Source of the DNA: DATKXO01 sp035528995
Lineage (GTDB): Bacteria; Planctomycetota; Phycisphaerae; UBA1845
Direction: 5' to 3'
Assembly: GCA_035528995.1 (NCBI GenBank)
Contig: DATKXO010000125.1
Coordinates: 1-37,522 of the forward strand
DNA length: 37,522 bases
The position numbers and the translations under genes are program-made. Within the stretch, counting starts at the first letter, position 1. Each line of letters begins with the position of its first letter. Positions 7,726 to 17,000 of this stretch are shown here, in pieces. The notes under the pieces are model-generated. The model was not told the DNA's origin, made no database searches, and was given only the letters and a program-made list of their open reading frames with translations.

Positions 7726-8697
7726 ATGCCTGCGCCTTTGACACGGCGGGAGTTCCTGGCCCGCAGCTCGACGGCCACCGTCGGCGCTGCACTCGGAGCC
7801 TCCGGCTGGGCGGCGGCGCGTTCGCTGGCCGACTCCGGCGCCCCCAGCCAACCGCCCACGGTCTTTCGGATACGAGCCGACGGCGTGGTGATCGGGCGAC
7901 GCATCCACCGGCCCATGCTCGCCCAGATGCTCGAAAAAGGCCTCAGTATCGCCACCGGCAAGCCCAACGGAATCGAGGCCTGGCGCTCGATCCTCCGACC
8001 CGACGACGTCGTCGGCCTCAAATTCAACCGTAGCGGTGCCGACGCGTTGGGAACCACAGGGGCACTGGCCGAAACGATGATCGACTCCTTGGTGGCCGCC
8101 GGTTTCGACCCCTCGCGCCTGGTGCCCATCGAGGTCCCGCAGGCCGTCTACCGAGACACCAAGACTGCTCGCCCCGACCTGGGATGGCAGCCCGAGGAGG
8201 CGCAATTCGGCAGCGGGAGCGATCGGCTGGCGGCCGTCCTGGACCAGGTGACCGCCATCATCAACGTACCGTTCGTCAAGACGCATAACATCGCCGGGCT
8301 CACTTGCTGCCTGAAAAACCTCTCCCACGCCCTGGTCAAACACCCGGCCCGGTACCACGAAAACCACTGCAGCCCCTACGTCGCCGATATCGTCGCTCTA
8401 CCGCCAATCCGCACCAAGCTGCGCCTCCACCTCGTGAACGCCCTGCGGATCGTCTTCGACGGCGGCCCGGAGCCGAGCGAGGATTCCATCCACGATGCCG
8501 GCGCCCTGTTTTTCACCACCGATCCGGTGGCGATGGATACTGTGGCGCTGGAAGAAATCAACCTTCTGCGCCAAAGCCGCGCCCTACCAACAATCGTGCA
8601 AGGCGAAGGTCTGCTCAGCTACCTGACGAAGGCGAGTGAGCATGGACTAGGCTGTGCCGAGATCCACGACATCTCGCAAAAGAAGGCAGAACTGTAA
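7726..8697 (+). CDS. Tat-exported DUF362 domain protein
   Basis: 323 residues from ATG 7726. This start places a twin-arginine signal right at the N-terminus: TRREFLARSS then a hydrophobic Ala/Gly stretch (VGAALGASGWAAA), so the protein should be exported folded. The mature part shows the DUF362 pattern: DVVGLKFNRSG, a middle segment with INVPFVKTHNIAGLTCCLKN, and FFTTDPVAMDTVALEEIN near the C-terminus. The conserved KTH and TDPVAMD motifs are typical. No ferredoxin-type CxxCxxC cluster is present, unlike the ferredoxin-fused members. The biochemical role of DUF362 is not established; Tat export suggests a bound cofactor or metal. No clear ribosome binding site precedes the ATG. The frame stays open upstream to 7570, but that segment covers the divergent promoter and has no signal-like features. 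Confidence 0.85.
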   Translation: MPAPLTRREFLARSSTATVGAALGASGWAAARSLADSGAPSQPPTVFRIRADGVVIGRRIHRPMLAQMLEKGLSIATGKPNGIEAWRSILRPDDVVGLKFNRSGADALGTTGALAETMIDSLVAAGFDPSRLVPIEVPQAVYRDTKTARPDLGWQPEEAQFGSGSDRLAAVLDQVTAIINVPFVKTHNIAGLTCCLKNLSHALVKHPARYHENHCSPYVADIVALPPIRTKLRLHLVNALRIVFDGGPEPSEDSIHDAGALFFTTDPVAMDTVALEEINLLRQSRALPTIVQGEGLLSYLTKASEHGLGCAEIHDISQKKAEL

Positions 8698-8771
8698 TCC
8701 TCGGCGGTGCCCGGGTTCGGACCGGGTCGATCCGCTAAAGATCGTCGCAGGGGCCAATCACGAAGAAAAGG

Positions 8772-8800
8772 TTGACAGGTCGCGGTAGCTGTGTTAAGCT
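8772..8800 (+). promoter_or_regulatory. Possible promoter upstream of the prepilin-like gene
   Basis: TTGACA (8772-8777), 17 nt, then TAAGCT (8795-8800). The -35 is perfect but the -10 is poor. If used, the leader to the gene at 9348 would be about 540 nt and would contain the hairpins at 9121-9242. Confidence 0.4.
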
Positions 8801-9120
8801 TTAGATGGCAATAGTGGTTACGGGACTTTTTTGGATACGTGTATACTGTTCATAAGCTGCATCATAGCCTGGACATAGATAGCTGCCTGCAAAGGCGAAG
8901 TATTCGGTATCTTTCCTGATCATTCCCATCCACCCGTGCCACACGCTGACATGAAGGATCGTGCGCGGAATCAGTAGTTGCGCACAGGTCCGATTCGTTG
9001 GGCCCATGGGACCAGTCCTTGGGCGCGCTTCGGCGTGCCGGGATCAAGGACAAATGGAACCCGGGTGCATGACGGCGACCATGTTGGCTGTGGTGCCGCT
9101 CACCGCAGCTTGAAGATTAA

Positions 9121-9242
9121 GCCCGGTCCGTGGTCTTTCGGAAATGGTTTCCGGACGGACCGGGGTGGAATCCGGTGCGAGGCCATGCCAGGAGTCGGCT
9201 TCCCTGAAATGCCCGGCGTTGAAAACGGGGACGCGGGCATTT
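9121..9242 (+). promoter_or_regulatory. Two strong hairpins in the leader of the prepilin-like gene
   Basis: The first hairpin has outer arms CCCGGTCCG (9122-9130) and CGGACCGGG (9156-9164) enclosing a second perfect stem CGGAAA/TTTCCG (9139-9144, 9148-9153) with loop TGG. The second pairs AAATGCCCG (9207-9215) with CGGGCATTT (9234-9242) and can extend by CGT/ACG past one bulged G. Neither is followed directly by a U-run; TTTTTT comes only at 9258-9263. They are more likely a structured 5' leader than simple terminators. The rest of 8698-9347 shows no convincing gene, and short frames on both strands have no start signals or recognisable products. Confidence 0.5.
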
Positions 9243-9347
9243 GGACTCATGATGGCGTTTTTTATCCTTCTGTCGACTTCGGACTTGGAATTGGTCTCGG
9301 TCCGGCTTCCAAACGGGTGGCGGAGCTAAAGCACAGGAGAGTTCCCC

Positions 9348-10271
9348 ATGAAGAAGAAAAAGCGAGCCTTTACTCTGATTGAGCTGTTGGTGGTGGTGGC
9401 GATCATCGCGCTGTTGATCTCCATCCTGCTTCCGAGTCTGTCGCGTGCTCGGGAGTTGAGCAAGCGTCTGGTGTGCCAGGCGAACCTGAAGGGCCTGGGC
9501 ACCTCGTTCAAGATCTACGCGAACGAGAACCTGGAGCAGTGGCCGGTCCCACCGTTCGACGAGACCGAGATCGACGACAACGGGATCGAGTACATCGACC
9601 AGGTCGGCGAGCAAGGGGACCTGCTGCGGCAAAAGATCTCCTGCTCGTCTGGCGAGACGAACGCCTACTGCAGCGGCGGCAGCACTCAGCTGTCCACCAC
9701 CCGGGCGTTCTGGATGCTGGTGCGAACCGGTGAGGTGACGGTCAAGCAGTACATCTGCCCGAGCAGCGACGACACCGTGGACGACACTCAGGAAATCGAT
9801 CGGTACTACGACTTCAAGAACATCGGCAAGGTGAGCTACGGCTACCAGGTGCCGTTCGGCCCCGGCGACACGCGTCCGAGCGAGAACGCGGACAGCCGGC
9901 AGGCCATGGCGGCGGACAAGGGCCCGTTCGCCGGTGTTCACAGCCCGGAACTGGATCCCCAGACCTTCGACCTGACGATAACCAGCTCCCCGAACGAATG
10001 GAAGCAGCTCAACTCCGGGAACCACGGTGGTACTGGTGCCGGTGAAGGCCAGAACATCCTCTTCCAGGACGGTCACGCCGACTTCGAGCGTAAGCCGGCC
10101 GTCGGCATCGACAGCGACAACATCTACTCGCTGATGTCCGATGACGCCAGCGATGAGGGCCGCTGGCTCGGTGAGAACCCGCGTACCACCGGGGGCCACA
10201 ACCCGTACCCGGGTGAGGACACGTTCGGCGACGACAATCGATCGTCTTCCGACTCGCTGATCTGGCCGTAG
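9348..10271 (+). CDS. Type II secretion/type IV pilin-like prepilin with H...DG C-terminal motif
   Basis: 307 residues; AGGAG lies 11 nt upstream of ATG 9348. The N-terminus is a classic class III prepilin signal: a basic leader (MKKKKRA), FTLIE with Glu at +5, then ~20 hydrophobic residues (LLVVVAIIALLISILLPSLS). The residue before the cut is Ala rather than the usual Gly. After PreP processing the protein would sit in the inner membrane or polymerise into a pseudopilus. The C-terminal region has H226, fourteen residues, then D241-G242 (NILFQDGHADF), the H-X-DG hallmark of a very large prepilin-like family expanded in Planctomycetota, whose functions are mostly unknown. No other secretion genes are adjacent, and a terminator follows, so it is probably monocistronic. 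Confidence 0.88.
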   Translation: MKKKKRAFTLIELLVVVAIIALLISILLPSLSRARELSKRLVCQANLKGLGTSFKIYANENLEQWPVPPFDETEIDDNGIEYIDQVGEQGDLLRQKISCSSGETNAYCSGGSTQLSTTRAFWMLVRTGEVTVKQYICPSSDDTVDDTQEIDRYYDFKNIGKVSYGYQVPFGPGDTRPSENADSRQAMAADKGPFAGVHSPELDPQTFDLTITSSPNEWKQLNSGNHGGTGAGEGQNILFQDGHADFERKPAVGIDSDNIYSLMSDDASDEGRWLGENPRTTGGHNPYPGEDTFGDDNRSSSDSLIWP

Positions 10272-10305
10272 TCTTGCCGTTGAGGCGGTAAACCACGATT
10301 CGTGT

Positions 10306-10353
10306 GCCGATGACGGGTCCGTCTCCAACGGCGGACCCGTTGTCGGCTTCTTC
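10306..10353 (+). terminator. Intrinsic terminator of the prepilin-like gene
   Basis: A perfect 9-bp stem ACGGGTCCG/CGGACCCGT is extended outward by GCCGA/TCGGC across a small internal loop (10306-10347). It is followed by TTCTTC and lies 35 nt after the stop codon. The T-run is interrupted, so efficiency is uncertain. Confidence 0.65.
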
Positions 10354-10362
10354 GTGAGGCCA

Positions 10363-10800
10363 ATGGCGACGACCCGCACAGCCAGGAGGACACGCCGCCC
10401 GGCGGGGCCGGAGGCGGTACGCGGCGCAGTGGCGGTCATCCGCCGCGGTGGTCGCTACCTGATGATCCGCCGGCCCCGGGACCTGGTGGCGGGCGGGGCG
10501 TGGTGCTTCCCCGGCGGCGCGATCGAGCCGGGAGAATCGTCGGGCCAAGCCGTCGTGCGCGAAGTCGCCGAGGAGGTCGGTCTGCCGAGTCGTGCGATCG
10601 AACAAGTCTGGGAGTGGACGAGAGAGGACGGCGAGTTGGTGCTGGATTGGTGGCGGGTTGAGCCTCTGGGCGACCTGATTGTGCCCGATCCGGCGGAAGT
10701 ATCGGAGTTCCGGTGGATGAGCGAGCCGGAGATCCGCAGCACCCCGGGCGTTTTGCCCGGGTTGATCCAATTCCTGAATCACTTCGGCGGAGGCCCGTGA
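10363..10800 (+). CDS. Nudix hydrolase
   Basis: 145 residues from ATG 10363. An in-frame GTG at 10354 is an alternative, and neither has a good ribosome binding site. The canonical Nudix box GX5EX7REUXEEXGU is complete: GGAIEPGE, then seven residues, then REVAEEVGL, at ~residues 51-73. The preceding strand VRGAVAVIRRGGRYLMIRR and the WCFPGG turn match small Nudix enzymes that hydrolyse oxidised nucleoside triphosphates or similar NDP-X compounds. Substrate cannot be read from sequence. The first ~16 residues are Arg/Thr-rich and probably unstructured. It follows the prepilin terminator closely, so its own promoter must overlap that region or transcription reads through. Confidence 0.88.
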   Translation: MATTRTARRTRRPAGPEAVRGAVAVIRRGGRYLMIRRPRDLVAGGAWCFPGGAIEPGESSGQAVVREVAEEVGLPSRAIEQVWEWTREDGELVLDWWRVEPLGDLIVPDPAEVSEFRWMSEPEIRSTPGVLPGLIQFLNHFGGGP

Positions 10801-11023
10801 TCGGTCGGCCTGGGCGCAGTGGCCCGGGCCGTCGTAGATCGGGGGCACAGTGACGCGGGCGGCCAAGCGGACGGTGAGGTAAGCCGCTGGGTCCTGTAGC
10901 GCGCTGCCTGCGGCGTGATGGCCGCGCGGCATCGGCCCGGAAAGCATGTGCGCCCGGCGCGGCGGCGTCCGATAGTACCCCTGGGACAACAGTTGGGTCG
11001 GGGTTGACTTGCGGAGGCGCGGT

Positions 11024-14000
11024 ATGCGCAGGGCGGGCGTAGTGCGCTCTTTGGCAGGGGAGCCGGTGTCCGCGCGTCTGAAAGGCAGGCGATGGGCCGC
11101 ATGCCTCCGCGCTGCGGTGGTGCACTTGTGTGCGGCGATCGTGGCCGGCGCCCAGACGCCGGTCTTGAACCCGGTTCCGGGTGACACACAATCGGGCGGC
11201 CCCGACTACGACTTCCGCATCGGGGTGTACGAGGTTACCAACGCCCAATTCGCGACATTCCTGAACAGTGCGTTGACCAACCCGGCGGATCCCCGCGGAG
11301 CCTACCTGTATCACGACACCGACTCGGGGGACGTGTACGTCCACACCGACGTCGCGGGGACGACCGGGACGGGCGGCTCCGGGCCGCTGGTCTTCGATGC
11401 CTCCGTCGGTGGGGCGATCACCTACCAGCAGGTCGGTCAGCAATACGTGGTGGCGGTCGGCATGGACGGGCTGCCGGTCGTCGGGGTGAGCTGGTACGGG
11501 GCGGTGAAGTACTGCAACTGGCTGAGCCTCGATTCGGGCCTGCCGGAATCGCAGCGAGCCTATACCGAAGCGCCGGCCTACAGCCTTTCGGGCTGGCACC
11601 CGGTGACCGTCTTGGAAGCGAACTGGGCGGTTCGGGATCTGACCGACTCGGAGCGCCAGGCGCTGGTCGAGGGCTATCTGGGTTTCCGGCTGCCGATGGA
11701 CCGGGGATCGACCGGGGCGAGCCCGTACAACGAGTGGTACAAAGCCGCCGCCTGGCAGGAAACCGCCGGGACGAACGGTGTCTATGGTTTCGGCCGCAAC
11801 ACGATCACCGGGGCGGACGCCAACTACTGGAACAGCGGCGACCCGTTCGACAACGGCCCATCGCCGGCCGGGTACTACGACGGCACGGACCACGGCGGCG
11901 AGTTTGCGACGAACGACACGAGCAACGGCTACGGGCTGTACGACCTGAGCGGGAACGTCTGGGAGTGGACGCAGGACCAGGCGGTGGCCGCCGACCGTCG
12001 GGCGGTGCGTGGAGGCTCGTGGAACAGCGGGACCAGCTCGCTGCGCTGCGTCACGCGAGCGGACGTGGCCGCAGGCTCGGTCACGCCGACGACCGGCTTC
12101 CGCGTCGTTCAGTCCCTTCCGGAGACCCTGTGGATCGCGCCGGCCGACGACCTGACGGTGTCCGGCCCGTACGGCGGCTCGTATGACGGCGGCGTGTTCT
12201 CCCGGGATTACACGATCCGGAACCTGACGGCCGACGCCGTTTCGGTGGATGTCACACCGAATCGCGACTGGATCACGGTCAACGGTCAGGCGGTGCTGGC
12301 CGGCGAGCCGGTCGCCGCGTTCGATCAGTTGGTGGTGACGTTGGCGGTCGACGTCGATTGCGCCCGGCAGGATGCGATTCTGGGTCCGGACTCCGGCACT
12401 GTCGAATTCGCCAACAGCGTTGATCCGGTTGTGCAAACGCGGCAGGTGCACCTGACGCTGACTGAGCCGCTGTCGGTGGAGCCGGCGGGGGACTATTCGG
12501 CCACAGGGTTCTACGGTGGTCCGTTCGCTCCGGCGCAGAAAGACTACACAATCACCAACGCGTCGGCGGAACCGATCGACTGGTCGGCCACGGTCGATGC
12601 CGCGTGGTTGGACGTCAACAGCAGCGGATCGTTCGTCTCGGGGCAGTTGGCGGCGACGGGCCAGCCGGGTGACAACGTGGAGGTCACTGTAGCGCTGACG
12701 GCTCAGGCGGCGGACCTGACCCCGGGCTCGTACGCGGCCAGGCTGACACTCCGCGACGAGTGCACCGGTCAGGAGTTCACCCGCAACGTATCACTGCAGG
12801 TCGACGCGCCGATGACGGTCGCGCCGCAAGCCGAGATTGCCTTTTCCGGTCCACTCGGAGGGCCGTTCCCGCCGTTCGCGGATCAATACGTGCTGACGAA
12901 TGCGACGAGCGAACCACTGAGCTGGGAGGTGGAGGTCGAACCGGGTGTGACCTGGCTCGCGGCGCACGGTCCGGCGGGCACGTCGGGGGTGGTCGATCCG
13001 TTGGACAATGTGGCGGTTACGGTGGAACCCGGCGCCGCGGCCTCGACGCTGGGGCTGGGCGATTACCAGGCTACGGTGACGTTTCGGGACGTGGGCAGCG
13101 GATACGAGGTGACGCGCACGGTGACCCTGACGGTTACCGAGCTGGACGTCACGCCGACGACGGATTTCGAGTCCTCCGGGCCGGTCGGCGGGCCGTTTGT
13201 TCCGTCGCAAGCGGGGTACGTGATCCACAACCATCGCCCACCGGAGTCTCCGGAGATGACCTGGCGCGTCGGAGTGGACCCGGGCCCGGAAGCGTGGGTG
13301 CGCATCAACGGTCAGACGCCTCCGGTGGAAGGGTCGATCATCGAGCCGGAAGGGACGGCCGCGATCACAATATCGATCGACGCGGCGGCGGCCCCGGTCG
13401 AGGTGGGTCTGGCCCGGGCTACCGTTACGTTCGAGGACGTGCACACGGGCGCCACGGCCGTGCGTTACGTGGACCTTCTGGTCGGCGAGGAGGACTTTGC
13501 GACGCCGATGGCGCTTGTGCCGGCGGACGACGCTCAGCCGGGCGGCCCGAGTTACGATTACAGGATCAGCCGCTTCGAGGTGACCAACGCTGAGTTTGTC
13601 GTCTTCCTGAACAACACGATCAACAACCGGACCAATCCCCGCGGCCAATACATGTATCACGACGTTGACAGCGGAGACGTCTACATCAACGACGACCTGT
13701 CCGGTGACGGGGCGGTGGGCACCAGCGGTTCCGGAACGGTGATGTTCGACGCATCGGCCGGTGGAGCGATCAGCTACGACGGGCAGGCGTATGTGGTCGA
13801 TGCGCAGCTCGAGGATCGTCCGGTGGCCGGTGTGAGCTGGTACGGAGCGGCCAAGTACTGCAACTGGATGACGTTGGCCCAGGGGATGAGTTCGTCGCAG
13901 CGTTGTTATACGGAGGGGCCGGGCGGCGACCCGGCCAACTGGCGGCCGGCGACGATCGCCAAGACCGACTGGCAGACGCGTGATCTCGACGCGGCCGAAC

Positions 14001-17000
14001 GGGAGACGCTGCTGGCGCTGCGAGGTTTCCGGCTGCCGATGGACGACGGGGCGGGCGGAGCCTCGGCGTACAACGAGTGGTACAAGGCGGCGGCCTGGCT
14101 CGACGACGCGGGCACGAACAGCGTGTACGGCTTCGGGCGCGGCGTGCTTGGCGGGGTCGATGCGAATTACCTGGACAGCGGCGATCCGTTCGACAACGGT
14201 TCCACGCCGGTGGGATTCTACGACGGGTGGAACCAGTTGGCCGGCGGGAGTCCGACGAACGACACCGACAACGCGTATCTCCTGTACGATCTGTGCGGCA
14301 ACGTGCAGGAGTGGATGCAGGACTGGGGCACCGCGGCGGGCACTCGAGCGGTTCGCGGCGGGTCGATGGTCAACCTGTCTGCATCCACGCTTCTGCGCAA
14401 CGAGGTTCGCGGTTCGGCGGACGCCGTCTCGGTTGCGGCGTATACGGGCTTTCGGGTCGTGCAGTCGGTGCCGGACACGGTGGTGCCGGTACTGGTTATG
14501 CCTGTCGAGCCGCTGGTGGTGACCGGGTACGTGGGTGGCCCGTTCACGGTCGACGCGCTGACGCAGGGGTTGACGCTGGACAACGCCAACACCGACGGGG
14601 CGGCCGAGTGGATCGCCACGCTGGACCAGACCTGGGTCGAGTTCAACAGTGGGCCGGTTGCCGGCGGGGTGATCCCACCGAACAGCGGCGAGACGCTGAC
14701 GTTCGTACTGACCGACGCGGCGAAGTCGCTGGCCGAGCCCCCTGAGCCGTCGCTTGCGATGGCCCGCGTGTTCGGCGAGCCGTCCCAGCCGGGGGGGCCG
14801 GACTACGGGCTGTGGATGGGCCTGTATGAGGTCACCAATGCCCAATTCGCGGCCTTCCTGAACGACGCCATGAACAATCCGGCCAACGAGCGCGGGCAGT
14901 ATCTTTACTTCGACACCGACTCGGGTGACGTGTACATCAACACCAGCCAGACGGGCGAGCAGGGCACCGAGGGGGAGGCGCTGGCCACGCGAGTGTTCGA
15001 GACGGCGGCCGGCGGGCGCATCGCGTTGAACGGGGCCGCGTACGGCGTCGAAGTGGGATTCGAGGAGCATCCGGTTGCCGGCGTGAGTTGGTTCGGGGCG
15101 GTCAAATACTGCAACTGGCTGTCGCTGGCGGAAGGGATTCCGGTGCACCAGTTGGCGTATACCGAGGGCCCGTACGCCGGGAATTGGCATCCGGTGACGA
15201 TCAGCACGTTGAACTGGTGGGGCACCGAGGACACGGCAAGCCATCCGGCGCCGGTCGGCGGGCGGGACCTGTCTGCCGCGGAGCGGGACACGCTCGTGCA
15301 GGGCTACATGGGGTTCCGACTGCCGATGGATGGGGGGGCGTCGTCGTCGGACTCGTTCAACGAATGGTACCTGGCGGCGGCCTGGAATCCGGACGCGTCG
15401 ACGGCCGGCGCCAATTCGGTATACGGGTTCGGACGGGACGCGCTGACCGGCGCGGACGCCAACTACGGCGCCAGCGGCGACCCGTTCGACGAAGGGACGA
15501 CGCCGGTCGGTTTCTTCGATGGGCGGATCTACAACAGCGACGGCCTGCCCGACGAAGACCAGCAATCGGACCCCGGCGATTTCCAGACGGCGGACAACGG
15601 GAACGCGTTCGGCATTCATGATTTGACCGGCAACGTCGGCGAATGGGTGCAGGACGTGGGGACCGGCGGCGCGAGCCACGCCGTTCGCGGAGGCGGTTGG
15701 GCCGATTCGTCTTCGTCGTCCCTGCTGCGGGCCGATGGTCGCGCGGTGCGGGCGGCCGGCGCGGCGGACGGGGCGATCGGGTTCCGGGTGGTGCAGAGTC
15801 GGCGAGGTTACCTGGCAACCGTGACGATCAACGAGCTGACCACGGCGGTCGCGATTGACCGATACGTCCTGATCGCGCCGGTCGAGCCGGTGCTGGTGCA
15901 GCCCGACGCTGACGTGACCGCATCCGGCCCGCCGGGCGGGCCGTTCGTCCTTGACGTGAACACGTACATGCTGACCAACCGGTCGGCGTCGCCGATGGAT
16001 TGGCAAGTGACGGTCGATGCGGCGTGGCTGGATATCAACACCAGTGGTCAGTCGGTGTCGGGGCAGTTGGCGGCCGCGGGTTCGCCGGGCGACGTCGTCG
16101 AGATCGACCTCGCGGCCAATACGGCGGCCGAGGCGCTCGCGCCGGGCAGCTACAGCGCGGTGCTGACCTTCAGCAACGTGACCAGCGGGCACAATGAGAC
16201 CCGCGGGGTCGCGCTGACGGTGAGCGACACGATCCAACTGTTTCCGACTGATGACTGGCTGCCGGCCGGACCGTTCTATGCCGCCGACGTGCAGATCGAC
16301 CCGCCCGTCGAGACGACCTATCAGTTGCAGAACCTGTTGGCCGTGCCGGTGGATTATCAGGTGACGGCCGACCGGAACTGGATCACGCTGGACGACGGTC
16401 TGCCGGTATCGGGCACGCTCGGCGCCGCGGGTGGGCCGGGTGACAGCGTCGCGGTGACGGTGGCCTTGAACGCCGACGCCAACAGTCTGGGTGTTGGCGA
16501 GTACGGCGCGACCATCACGTTCAGCGACACGACGTTCGGCGATCAGATCGAGGCAGGGGTGAGTCTGGCGATCGAGGACCCGCTGGTGGTGTCGTACGAC
16601 AGCCAGGCATTCCCCGATGGAGACCTGATCGCCAGCGGCGCGTTCGGCGGGCCGTTCGCTCCGCCGGAGATCGAGTACACGCTGACGAACGAAGCGAGCT
16701 ACGCGGTCGACTGGGAGGTGGCGGCGGACATCACCTGGGTGGACGTCACCGGTCCGAGCGGGGCGGCCGGCAACCTGCCGCCGGATGGTTCAACGACGGT
16801 CACGGTGGCGTTCAACACGGAGGCCGATTCGCTGGGGCCGGGCCGGCACACCGGAACCATCACGGTTTCCGATCTGCAGACGGGTCACGACCGGGTCTAC
16901 GACGTCGTGCTGGACATCGACGAGGGCCTGATGCTGACGCCCGCGGGCGACGGCGAGTTGGCCGCGCCCGTTGGGGGACCCGTTCTGCCGTGGTGCGTGG

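Noticed and set aside
6130..8367. A 745-codon version of the UAP1-like gene.
   Set aside because: The extra N-terminus crosses the promoter and the whole front of the divergent DUF362 gene; the ATG at 7569 gives the family's usual length.
8801..9007. A 68-codon leftward frame in an A/T-richer stretch, possibly a gene remnant.
   Set aside because: No ribosome binding site and no recognisable family; it cannot be separated from chance.
8978..9382. A 134-codon rightward frame overlapping the prepilin start.
   Set aside because: It covers both hairpins and the prepilin ribosome binding site, has no recognisable domain and overlaps a certain gene.
10801..11023. TTGACT at 11004 as a promoter for the giant gene.
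   Set aside because: It lies 20 nt before the start codon, overlapping the ribosome binding site region, so no room remains for a -10 and leader.
12791..16237. A 1,148-codon open frame antisense to the giant gene, plus other long antisense frames at 10436-12451 and 16790-18262.
   Set aside because: They are Arg/His/Val-rich shadows produced by high-GC codon use of the real gene, with no domains and no start signals.
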